64,000 nucleotides of DNA from Flectonema sp. DT1601 (lineage: Eukaryota; Euglenozoa; Diplonemea; Diplonemida; Diplonemidae): assembly GCA_964019425.1 (NCBI GenBank), contig OZ025793.1:1-64000 (forward strand), read 5' to 3'. A program made the position numbers and the translations under genes. Shown piece by piece: positions 1-10,235 of this stretch (positions within the stretch are counted from its first letter, which is position 1; the number at the start of each line of letters is the position of its first letter). Below the pieces are notes generated by a model. That model did not search any database and was not told the DNA's origin. It saw only the letters and a list, made by a program, of their open reading frames with translations.

Positions 1-300
1 TTGCGGAGTTTGCGGCCTGTTTTGCGGCTACATCCTGTTTGCGGGTTTTGCGGGTTTGCGGTCCGTTTTGCGGGTTTGCGGTTTGGCGGGCAGCAGTTTT
101 TGCGGCGTTTTGCGGGTTTGCGGGACAGTTTGCGGCTCTTGGCGTTTGCGGTTCTTGCGGCCTCCGTTTTGCGGTCGGTTCTTTGCGGATCCCGCCGTGC
201 GGTTTGCGGGTTTGCGGTTCGCTTCCGCCAAGGGTTTGCGGTTTGACGTGTTTGCGGCTCTGTTTGCGGGTTTGCGGGTTTGCGGAGTTTGCGTGCGGTT
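1..300. repeat. Degenerate edge of the TTTGCGGG array
   Basis: TTTGCGG words recur every 8 to 20 bases but are separated by variant bases such as AGTTTGCGGCC and TTTTGCGGC. This looks like an old, diverged margin of the perfect array that follows. No gene is supported. All three plus-strand frames and one minus frame are open only because the repeat lacks stop codons. Confidence 0.85.
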
Positions 301-3300
301 TTGCGGGTTTGCGGGTTTGCGGGTTTGTGCGGGTTTGCGGGTTTGCGGGTTTGCGGGTTTGCGGGTTTGCGGGTTTGCGGGTTTGCGGGTTTGCGGGTTT
401 GCGGGTTTGCGGGTTTGCGCGGGTTTGCGGGTTTGCGGGTTTGCGGGTTTGCGGGTTTGCGGGTTTGCGGGTTTGCGGGTTTGCGGGTTTGCGGGTTTGC
501 GGGTTTGCGGGTTTGCGGGTTTGCGGGTTTGCGGGTTTGCGGGTTTGCGGGTTTGCGGGTTTGCGGGTTTGCGGGTTTGCGGGTTTGCGGGTTTGCGGGT
601 TTGCGGGTTTGCGGGTTTGCGGGTTTGCGGGTTTGCGGGTTTGCGGGTTTGCGGGTTTGCGGGTTTGCGGGTTTGCGGGTTTGCGGGTTTGCGGGTTTGC
701 GGGTTTGCGGGTTTGCGGGTTTGCGGGTTTGCGGGTTTGCGGGTTTGCGGGTTTGCGGGTTTGCGGGTTTGCGGGTTTGCGGGTTTGCGGGTTTGCGGGT
801 TTGCGGGTTTGCGGGTTTGCGGGTTTGCGGGTTTGCGGGTTTGCGGGTTTGCGGGTTTGCGGGTTTGCGGGTTTGCGGGTTTGCGGGTTTGCGGGTTTGC
901 GGGTTTGCGGGTTTGCGGGTTTGCGGGTTTGCGGGTTTGCGGGTTTGCGGGTTTGCGGGTTTGCGGGTTTGCGGGTTTGCGGGTTTGCGGGTTTGCGGGT
1001 TTGCGGGTTTGCGGGTTTGCGGGTTTGCGGGTTTGCGGGTTTGCGGGTTTGCGGGTTTGCGGGTTTGCGGGTTTGCGGGTTTGCGGGTTTGCGGGTTTGC
1101 GGGTTTGCGGGTTTGCGGGTTTGCGGGTTTGCGGGTTTGCGGGTTTGCGGGTTTGCGGGTTTGCGGGTTTGCGGGTTTGCGGGTTTGCGGGTTTGCGGGT
1201 TTGCGGGTTTGCGGGTTTGCGGGTTTGCGGGTTTGCGGGTTTGCGGGTTTGCGGGTTTGCGGGTTTGCGGGTTTGCGGGTTTGCGGGTTTGCGGGTTTGC
1301 GGGTTTGCGGGTTTGCGGGTTTGCGGGTTTGCGGGTTTGCGGGTTTGCGGGTTTGCGGGTTTGCGGGTTTGCGGGTTTGCGGGTTTGCGGGTTTGCGGGT
1401 TTGCGGGTTTGCGGGTTTGCGGGTTTGCGGGTTTGCGGGTTTGCGGGTTTGCGGGTTTGCGGGTTTGCGGGTTTGCGGGTTTGCGGGTTTGCGGGTTTGC
1501 GGGTTTGCGGGTTTGCGGGTTTGCGGGTTTGCGGGTTTGCGGGTTTGCGGGTTTGCGGGTTTGCGGGTTTGCGGGTTTGCGGGTTTGCGGGTTTGCGGGT
1601 TTGCGGGTTTGCGGGTTTGCGGGTTTGCGGGTTTGCGGGTTTGCGGGTTTGCGGGTTTGCGGGTTTGCGGGTTTGCGGGTTTGCGGGTTTGCGGGTTTGC
1701 GGGTTTGCGGGTTTGCGGGTTTGCGGGTTTGCGGGTTTGCGGGTTTGCGGGTTTGCGGGTTTGCGGGTTTGCGGGTTTGCGGGTTTGCGGGTTTGCGGGT
1801 TTGCGGGTTTGCGGGTTTGCGGGTTTGCGGGTTTGCGGGTTTGCGGGTTTGCGGGTTTGCGGGTTTGCGGGTTTGCGGGTTTGCGGGTTTGCGGGTTTGC
1901 GGGTTTGCGGGTTTGCGGGTTTGCGGGTTTGCGGGTTTGCGGGTTTGCGGGTTTGCGGGTTTGCGGGTTTGCGGGTTTGCGGGTTTGCGGGTTTGCGGGT
2001 TTGCGGGTTTGCGGGTTTGCGGGTTTGCGGGTTTGCGGGTTTGCGGGTTTGCGGGTTTGCGGGTTTGCGGGTTTGCGGGTTTGCGGGTTTGCGGGTTTGC
2101 GGGTTTGCGGGTTTGCGGGTTTGCGGGTTTGCGGGTTTGCGGGTTTGCGGGTTTGCGGGTTTGCGGGTTTGCGGGTTTGCGGGTTTGCGGGTTTGCGGGT
2201 TTGCGGGTTTGCGGGTTTGCGGGTTTGCGGGTTTGCGGGTTTGCGGGTTTGCGGGTTTGCGGGTTTGCGGGTTTGCGGGTTTGCGGGTTTGCGGGTTTGC
2301 GGGTTTGCGGGTTTGCGGGTTTGCGGGTTTGCGGGTTTGCGGGTTTGCGGGTTTGCGGGTTTGCGGGTTTGCGGGTTTGCGGGTTTGCGGGTTTGCGGGT
2401 TTGCGGGTTTGCGGGTTTGCGGGTTTGCGGGTTTGCGGGTTTGCGGGTTTGCGGGTTTGCGGGTTTGCGGGTTTGCGGGTTTGCGGGTTTGCGGGTTTGC
2501 GGGTTTGCGGGTTTGCGGGTTTGCGGGTTTGCGGGTTTGCGGGTTTGCGGGTTTGCGGGTTTGCGGGTTTGCGGGTTTGCGGGTTTGCGGGTTTGCGGGT
2601 TTGCGGGTTTGCGGGTTTGCGGGTTTGCGGGTTTGCGGGTTTGCGGGTTTGCGGGTTTGCGGGTTTGCGGGTTTGCGGGTTTGCGGGTTTGCGGGTTTGC
2701 GGGTTTGCGGGTTTGCGGGTTTGCGGGTTTGCGGGTTTGCGGGTTTGCGGGTTTGCGGGTTTGCGGGTTTGCGGGTTTGCGGGTTTGCGGGTTTGCGGGT
2801 TTGCGGGTTTGCGGGTTTGCGGGTTTGCGGGTTTGCGGGTTTGCGGGTTTGCGGGTTTGCGGGTTTGCGGGTTTGCGGGTTTGCGGGTTTGCGGGTTTGC
2901 GGGTTTGCGGGTTTGCGGGTTTGCGGGTTTGCGGGTTTGCGGGTTTGCGGGTTTGCGGGTTTGCGGGTTTGCGGGTTTGCGGGTTTGCGGGTTTGCGGGT
3001 TTGCGGGTTTGCGGGTTTGCGGGTTTGCGGGTTTGCGGGTTTGCGGGTTTGCGGGTTTGCGGGTTTGCGGGTTTGCGGGTTTGCGGGTTTGCGGGTTTGC
3101 GGGTTTGCGGGTTTGCGGGTTTGCGGGTTTGCGGGTTTGCGGGTTTGCGGGTTTGCGGGTTTGCGGGTTTGCGGGTTTGCGGGTTTGCGGGTTTGCGGGT
3201 TTGCGGGTTTGCGGGTTTGCGGGTTTGCGGGTTTGCGGGTTTGCGGGTTTGCGGGTTTGCGGGTTTGCGGGTTTGCGGGTTTGCGGGTTTGCGGGTTTGC

Positions 3301-6300
3301 GGGTTTGCGGGTTTGCGGGTTTGCGGGTTTGCGGGTTTGCGGGTTTGCGGGTTTGCGGGTTTGCGGGTTTGCGGGTTTGCGGGTTTGCGGGTTTGCGGGT
3401 TTGCGGGTTTGCGGGTTTGCGGGTTTGCGGGTTTGCGGGTTTGCGGGTTTGCGGGTTTGCGGGTTTGCGGGTTTGCGGGTTTGCGGGTTTGCGGGTTTGC
3501 GGGTTTGCGGGTTTGCGGGTTTGCGGGTTTGCGGGTTTGCGGGTTTGCGGGTTTGCGGGTTTGCGGGTTTGCGGGTTTGCGGGTTTGCGGGTTTGCGGGT
3601 TTGCGGGTTTGCGGGTTTGCGGGTTTGCGGGTTTGCGGGTTTGCGGGTTTGCGGGTTTGCGGGTTTGCGGGTTTGCGGGTTTGCGGGTTTGCGGGTTTGC
3701 GGGTTTGCGGGTTTGCGGGTTTGCGGGTTTGCGGGTTTGCGGGTTTGCGGGTTTGCGGGTTTGCGGGTTTGCGGGTTTGCGGGTTTGCGGGTTTGCGGGT
3801 TTGCGGGTTTGCGGGTTTGCGGGTTTGCGGGTTTGCGGGTTTGCGGGTTTGCGGGTTTGCGGGTTTGCGGGTTTGCGGGTTTGCGGGTTTGCGGGTTTGC
3901 GGGTTTGCGGGTTTGCGGGTTTGCGGGTTTGCGGGTTTGCGGGTTTGCGGGTTTGCGGGTTTGCGGGTTTGCGGGTTTGCGGGTTTGCGGGTTTGCGGGT
4001 TTGCGGGTTTGCGGGTTTGCGGGTTTGCGGGTTTGCGGGTTTGCGGGTTTGCGGGTTTGCGGGTTTGCGGGTTTGCGGGTTTGCGGGTTTGCGGGTTTGC
4101 GGGTTTGCGGGTTTGCGGGTTTGCGGGTTTGCGGGTTTGCGGGTTTGCGGGTTTGCGGGTTTGCGGGTTTGCGGGTTTGCGGGTTTGCGGGTTTGCGGGT
4201 TTGCGGGTTTGCGGGTTTGCGGGTTTGCGGGTTTGCGGGTTTGCGGGTTTGCGGGTTTGCGGGTTTGCGGGTTTGCGGGTTTGCGGGTTTGCGGGTTTGC
4301 GGGTTTGCGGGTTTGCGGGTTTGCGGGTTTGCGGGTTTGCGGGTTTGCGGGTTTGCGGGTTTGCGGGTTTGCGGGTTTGCGGGTTTGCGGGTTTGCGGGT
4401 TTGCGGGTTTGCGGGTTTGCGGGTTTGCGGGTTTGCGGGTTTGCGGGTTTGCGGGTTTGCGGGTTTGCGGGTTTGCGGGTTTGCGGGTTTGCGGGTTTGC
4501 GGGTTTGCGGGTTTGCGGGTTTGCGGGTTTGCGGGTTTGCGGGTTTGCGGGTTTGCGGGTTTGCGGGTTTGCGGGTTTGCGGGTTTGCGGGTTTGCGGGT
4601 TTGCGGGTTTGCGGGTTTGCGGGTTTGCGGGTTTGCGGGTTTGCGGGTTTGCGGGTTTGCGGGTTTGCGGGTTTGCGGGTTTGCGGGTTTGCGGGTTTGC
4701 GGGTTTGCGGGTTTGCGGGTTTGCGGGTTTGCGGGTTTGCGGGTTTGCGGGTTTGCGGGTTTGCGGGTTTGCGGGTTTGCGGGTTTGCGGGTTTGCGGGT
4801 TTGCGGGTTTGCGGGTTTGCGGGTTTGCGGGTTTGCGGGTTTGCGGGTTTGCGGGTTTGCGGGTTTGCGGGTTTGCGGGTTTGCGGGTTTGCGGGTTTGC
4901 GGGTTTGCGGGTTTGCGGGTTTGCGGGTTTGCGGGTTTGCGGGTTTGCGGGTTTGCGGGTTTGCGGGTTTGCGGGTTTGCGGGTTTGCGGGTTTGCGGGT
5001 TTGCGGGTTTGCGGGTTTGCGGGTTTGCGGGTTTGCGGGTTTGCGGGTTTGCGGGTTTGCGGGTTTGCGGGTTTGCGGGTTTGCGGGTTTGCGGGTTTGC
5101 GGGTTTGCGGGTTTGCGGGTTTGCGGGTTTGCGGGTTTGCGGGTTTGCGGGTTTGCGGGTTTGCGGGTTTGCGGGTTTGCGGGTTTGCGGGTTTGCGGGT
5201 TTGCGGGTTTGCGGGTTTGCGGGTTTGCGGGTTTGCGGGTTTGCGGGTTTGCGGGTTTGCGGGTTTGCGGGTTTGCGGGTTTGCGGGTTTGCGGGTTTGC
5301 GGGTTTGCGGGTTTGCGGGTTTGCGGGTTTGCGGGTTTGCGGGTTTGCGGGTTTGCGGGTTTGCGGGTTTGCGGGTTTGCGGGTTTGCGGGTTTGCGGGT
5401 TTGCGGGTTTGCGGGTTTGCGGGTTTGCGGGTTTGCGGGTTTGCGGGTTTGCGGGTTTGCGGGTTTGCGGGTTTGCGGGTTTGCGGGTTTGCGGGTTTGC
5501 GGGTTTGCGGGTTTGCGGGTTTGCGGGTTTGCGGGTTTGCGGGTTTGCGGGTTTGCGGGTTTGCGGGTTTGCGGGTTTGCGGGTTTGCGGGTTTGCGGGT
5601 TTGCGGGTTTGCGGGTTTGCGGGTTTGCGGGTTTGCGGGTTTGCGGGTTTGCGGGTTTGCGGGTTTGCGGGTTTGCGGGTTTGCGGGTTTGCGGGTTTGC
5701 GGGTTTGCGGGTTTGCGGGTTTGCGGGTTTGCGGGTTTGCGGGTTTGCGGGTTTGCGGGTTTGCGGGTTTGCGGGTTTGCGGGTTTGCGGGTTTGCGGGT
5801 TTGCGGGTTTGCGGGTTTGCGGGTTTGCGGGTTTGCGGGTTTGCGGGTTTGCGGGTTTGCGGGTTTGCGGGTTTGCGGGTTTGCGGGTTTGCGGGTTTGC
5901 GGGTTTGCGGGTTTGCGGGTTTGCGGGTTTGCGGGTTTGCGGGTTTGCGGGTTTGCGGGTTTGCGGGTTTGCGGGTTTGCGGGTTTGCGGGTTTGCGGGT
6001 TTGCGGGTTTGCGGGTTTGCGGGTTTGCGGGTTTGCGGGTTTGCGGGTTTGCGGGTTTGCGGGTTTGCGGGTTTGCGGGTTTGCGGGTTTGCGGGTTTGC
6101 GGGTTTGCGGGTTTGCGGGTTTGCGGGTTTGCGGGTTTGCGGGTTTGCGGGTTTGCGGGTTTGCGGGTTTGCGGGTTTGCGGGTTTGCGGGTTTGCGGGT
6201 TTGCGGGTTTGCGGGTTTGCGGGTTTGCGGGTTTGCGGGTTTGCGGGTTTGCGGGTTTGCGGGTTTGCGGGTTTGCGGGTTTGCGGGTTTGCGGGTTTGC

Positions 6301-8352
6301 GGGTTTGCGGGTTTGCGGGTTTGCGGGTTTGCGGGTTTGCGGGTTTGCGGGTTTGCGGGTTTGCGGGTTTGCGGGTTTGCGGGTTTGCGGGTTTGCGGGT
6401 TTGCGGGTTTGCGGGTTTGCGGGTTTGCGGGTTTGCGGGTTTGCGGGTTTGCGGGTTTGCGGGTTTGCGGGTTTGCGGGTTTGCGGGTTTGCGGGTTTGC
6501 GGGTTTGCGGGTTTGCGGGTTTGCGGGTTTGCGGGTTTGCGGGTTTGCGGGTTTGCGGGTTTGCGGGTTTGCGGGTTTGCGGGTTTGCGGGTTTGCGGGT
6601 TTGCGGGTTTGCGGGTTTGCGGGTTTGCGGGTTTGCGGGTTTGCGGGTTTGCGGGTTTGCGGGTTTGCGGGTTTGCGGGTTTGCGGGTTTGCGGGTTTGC
6701 GGGTTTGCGGGTTTGCGGGTTTGCGGGTTTGCGGGTTTGCGGGTTTGCGGGTTTGCGGGTTTGCGGGTTTGCGGGTTTGCGGGTTTGCGGGTTTGCGGGT
6801 TTGCGGGTTTGCGGGTTTGCGGGTTTGCGGGTTTGCGGGTTTGCGGGTTTGCGGGTTTGCGGGTTTGCGGGTTTGCGGGTTTGCGGGTTTGCGGGTTTGC
6901 GGGTTTGCGGGTTTGCGGGTTTGCGGGTTTGCGGGTTTGCGGGTTTGCGGGTTTGCGGGTTTGCGGGTTTGCGGGTTTGCGGGTTTGCGGGTTTGCGGGT
7001 TTGCGGGTTTGCGGGTTTGCGGGTTTGCGGGTTTGCGGGTTTGCGGGTTTGCGGGTTTGCGGGTTTGCGGGTTTGCGGGTTTGCGGGTTTGCGGGTTTGC
7101 GGGTTTGCGGGTTTGCGGGTTTGCGGGTTTGCGGGTTTGCGGGTTTGCGGGTTTGCGGGTTTGCGGGTTTGCGGGTTTGCGGGTTTGCGGGTTTGCGGGT
7201 TTGCGGGTTTGCGGGTTTGCGGGTTTGCGGGTTTGCGGGTTTGCGGGTTTGCGGGTTTGCGGGTTTGCGGGTTTGCGGGTTTGCGGGTTTGCGGGTTTGC
7301 GGGTTTGCGGGTTTGCGGGTTTGCGGGTTTGCGGGTTTGCGGGTTTGCGGGTTTGCGGGTTTGCGGGTTTGCGGGTTTGCGGGTTTGCGGGTTTGCGGGT
7401 TTGCGGGTTTGCGGGTTTGCGGGTTTGCGGGTTTGCGGGTTTGCGGGTTTGCGGGTTTGCGGGTTTGCGGGTTTGCGGGTTTGCGGGTTTGCGGGTTTGC
7501 GGGTTTGCGGGTTTGCGGGTTTGCGGGTTTGCGGGTTTGCGGGTTTGCGGGTTTGCGGGTTTGCGGGTTTGCGGGTTTGCGGGTTTGCGGGTTTGCGGGT
7601 TTGCGGGTTTGCGGGTTTGCGGGTTTGCGGGTTTGCGGGTTTGCGGGTTTGCGGGTTTGCGGGTTTGCGGGTTTGCGGGTTTGCGGGTTTGCGGGTTTGC
7701 GGGTTTGCGGGTTTGCGGGTTTGCGGGTTTGCGGGTTTGCGGGTTTGCGGGTTTGCGGGTTTGCGGGTTTGCGGGTTTGCGGGTTTGCGGGTTTGCGGGT
7801 TTGCGGGTTTGCGGGTTTGCGGGTTTGCGGGTTTGCGGGTTTGCGGGTTTGCGGGTTTGCGGGTTTGCGGGTTTGCGGGTTTGCGGGTTTGCGGGTTTGC
7901 GGGTTTGCGGGTTTGCGGGTTTGCGGGTTTGCGGGTTTGCGGGTTTGCGGGTTTGCGGGTTTGCGGGTTTGCGGGTTTGCGGGTTTGCGGGTTTGCGGGT
8001 TTGCGGGTTTGCGGGTTTGCGGGTTTGCGGGTTTGCGGGTTTGCGGGTTTGCGGGTTTGCGGGTTTGCGGGTTTGCGGGTTTGCGGGTTTGCGGGTTTGC
8101 GGGTTTGCGGGTTTGCGGGTTTGCGGGTTTGCGGGTTTGCGGGTTTGCGGGTTTGCGGGTTTGCGGGTTTGCGGGTTTGCGGGTTTGCGGGTTTGCGGGT
8201 TTGCGGGTTTGCGGGTTTGCGGGTTTGCGGGTTTGCGGGTTTGCGGGTTTGCGGGTTTGCGGGTTTGCGGGTTTGCGGGTTTGCGGGTTTGCGGGTTTGC
8301 GGGTTTGTGGGTTTGCGGGTTTGCGGGTTTGCGGGTTTGCGGGTTTGCGGGT
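301..8352. repeat. About 8 kb tandem array of octamer TTTGCGGG (GGGTTTGC)
   Basis: An 8-base unit is repeated about 1,000 times, with the G-rich strand on +. Near the left end two units are altered (around 328 and 415), and near the right end one C is a T at 8308. Between about 426 and 8307 I see no difference, so the array was homogenised or expanded recently. Because 8 is not a multiple of 3, every frame reads a 24-base, 8-residue cycle, which explains the 2,700 to 2,900 residue ORFs here. The G-rich strand points right, into the chromosome. A telomere at a left end would show the C-rich strand on +, so this is an interstitial array or satellite, not a chromosome end in place. Confidence 0.95.
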
Positions 8353-9321
8353 CAGCATTCCCTGCTGCACCAACAGTCTCTTCCGCTGTTCCTCCCCCTG
8401 TCGCCCCACCTCCTCCATTATGGATGCGACCTCCTCCTCCGTCTTCACCTGTCGTGAGCAGACCTCGTCCACCACCAAACCGGCATGATCATTCCCCCAC
8501 ATCGTTGAGCGCCCTTGCCGCAGCCGCGCCCACTTCCTTCACCTCCTTCAACGACCCCGCAGCCTTCTGTTGCTCCGTCTGCACTTCAGTAAAAGCAGCC
8601 GAGGTTGCCGCAATCACCTTCTCCACCCTCTTTTCTGTCTTCATCTGGCCAGCCGTTTGCTGCTGCAAGGTGGCCATGTTCTTCTCCTTCCGGAGCCTAC
8701 CCACCGCCATACTTGTGGCCTTGGCAAGCCCAACAACTTCAGGGTTCCGCAAAGAAGCATCATCCTCCAACTGCGGTGGCGTTATCCCATCATGGGGCTC
8801 CACCACCGTTACAACGCCCCTCAAAGGCGTCAACACCCCAGGCTCCCCTGGCAGCAGTTGAGCTCCGCCAGCATCGTCAATATGACGAATACCGCTCGCG
8901 CCGACACACACAGGCAGCGTGCCCTCCGCCACGTCCAAGCAGCACGCCAGCAACCGATCGTTGCTCTTCCTCCTCCCGTCCCGGTCGTCCTCCTTCGTTG
9001 TAGCCAACCAAATGAGGTTGGCCTCTGCCTCACCCAGGCACCTCACCAACACCCCCTGCCTATAGGTCAGGCTCACCTTCGTCCGGGTCAGTTGGCCCAG
9101 AATCGGCCGCAAGTTCTCTGCCAAAGAACTTGGCAAACCCGCACTGAAGTCGTAATAGACTTCGGCCATTGTTTTTCCTTTATCCTGTACCACAAACTAC
9201 AGAAGAATGAACATTAAGAGGTAGAGTGAACGCAAAGCAAACACAAAGCTAAGATGTAAATGGATAACGCAGAACATCAAAGGCGCCGAATACCATTGAG
9301 CAGTTCCCTGTGAAAAGATAG
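8353..9321 (-). mobile_element. Partial YR (DIRS/Ngaro-like) retroelement copy, broken
   Basis: This G+C-rich block lies between the long array and a short octamer island. It carries the 5' part of an element in minus orientation: a short leader ending in GCAGTTCCC-type sequence at the island, then a coiled-coil ORF1. ORF1 is related to that of the complete neighbour (shared pattern around NDRLLACCLD versus NDKLLALCLD) but clearly diverged, so it is a different family member and older. The element is broken: only the leader and part of ORF1 remain. Both edges abut TTTGCGGG repeats. Confidence 0.7.
8489..9193 (-). CDS. Gag-like ORF1 of the partial YR element
   Basis: An open frame of 234 codons starting near the element's 5' end. 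The N-terminal half is mixed alpha/beta in composition. The C-terminal half is rich in Ala, Glu, Lys and Gln and predicted helical or coiled coil, as in ORF1 of the neighbouring element. No zinc knuckle is visible. The function is inferred from position: the first ORF of YR retroelements is usually a Gag-like nucleic-acid-binding protein. Confidence 0.55.
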   Translation of the reverse strand: MVQDKGKTMAEVYYDFSAGLPSSLAENLRPILGQLTRTKVSLTYRQGVLVRCLGEAEANLIWLATTKEDDRDGRRKSNDRLLACCLDVAEGTLPVCVGASGIRHIDDAGGAQLLPGEPGVLTPLRGVVTVVEPHDGITPPQLEDDASLRNPEVVGLAKATSMAVGRLRKEKNMATLQQQTAGQMKTEKRVEKVIAATSAAFTEVQTEQQKAAGSLKEVKEVGAAAARALNDVGE

Positions 9322-9400
9322 GTTTGCGGGTTTGCGGGTTTGCGGGTTTGCGGGTTTGCGGGTTTGCGGGTTTGCGGGTTTGCGGGTTTGCGGGTTTGCG
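9322..9400. repeat. Short TTTGCGGG island, left flank of the YR element
   Basis: About ten perfect octamers separate the partial element from the A1 repeat of the complete element. They are in the same orientation as the 8-kb array. Confidence 0.95.
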
Positions 9401-9704
9401 GGGAACCGCTCGGCATTCTCAGTGAAGTACTGTTGAAAAGGAAAAGTCATAAAGGAGAGTCTGATAAAAACAATCACACGAATTAACCACATAACAAGAT
9501 ACTAGCATCATAAGCCTCATGTCGTCTTAGCTTTCCCATTTTCTCAGCTGAATAAAATGATGATGAGAAAGACAAAGGAGAACCAAGTTAACACGAAGCA
9601 ACTCATTCACGAAGGGGTAATGGGAAAACGGCACCGCATGCTTGTACAATTGCATGTTCGACCACGGCCTAAAATCGGCCGGGGGAAAGGTTGGCACCGT
9701 CACA
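9401..9704. repeat. Split direct repeat A1
   Basis: A 304-base segment beginning GGGAACCGCTCGG and ending CACCGTCACA. It is repeated without visible change at 9932-10235 (A2). It forms the outer 3' terminus of the element in coding orientation. Confidence 0.9.
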
Positions 9705-9931
9705 GGGGTAGGGCGGGTGGGAAAACGCTTTGCGTTAAGACCCTTCCTAGCCTGAATAAATGAGTACAATGAAATAATGATAAGAGAACAGTAAAATGAT
9801 AAATCTGAAATAATAACAAGAGAACAAAAATGATACTTAAACAACATTTAATGTTGATCAATGAAAAGGAAAATATTATAAGAGTATATCGTACTTCACT
9901 TGCCTTTTGTGCAGTTCCCAGTCTGAGTGTT
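9705..9931. repeat. Split direct repeat B1
   Basis: A 227-base segment running from GGGGTAGGGCGGG to CTGAGTGTT. It is repeated without visible change at 14904-15130 (B2). B1 joins A1 to A2 and so keeps the A-B junction that a circular intermediate would carry. Confidence 0.9.
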
Positions 9932-10235
9932 GGGAACCGCTCGGCATTCTCAGTGAAGTACTGTTGAAAAGGAAAAGTCATAAAGGAGAGTCTGATAAAA
10001 ACAATCACACGAATTAACCACATAACAAGATACTAGCATCATAAGCCTCATGTCGTCTTAGCTTTCCCATTTTCTCAGCTGAATAAAATGATGATGAGAA
10101 AGACAAAGGAGAACCAAGTTAACACGAAGCAACTCATTCACGAAGGGGTAATGGGAAAACGGCACCGCATGCTTGTACAATTGCATGTTCGACCACGGCC
10201 TAAAATCGGCCGGGGGAAAGGTTGGCACCGTCACA
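9932..10235. repeat. Split direct repeat A2
   Basis: Second copy of A. It ends in the decamer CACCGTCACA and runs directly into the 3' end of the RT/RNase H ORF. The same decamer closes A1 and also sits at the inner edge of B2 (14894-14903). Confidence 0.9.

Noticed and set aside
301-8352. Chromosome end (telomere) at the left of the window
   Set aside because: The G-rich strand runs toward unique DNA on the right, opposite to a left telomere, and the left edge decays into diverged repeats instead of ending.
301-8352. CRISPR array
   Set aside because: Units are 8 bases with no spacers, in a eukaryotic setting with no Cas genes.
28-8861. Open reading frames of 2,700 to 2,940 codons on both strands
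   Set aside because: They are translations of the 8-base array, which lacks stop codons in every frame; the protein is an 8-residue cycle with no gene-like ends.
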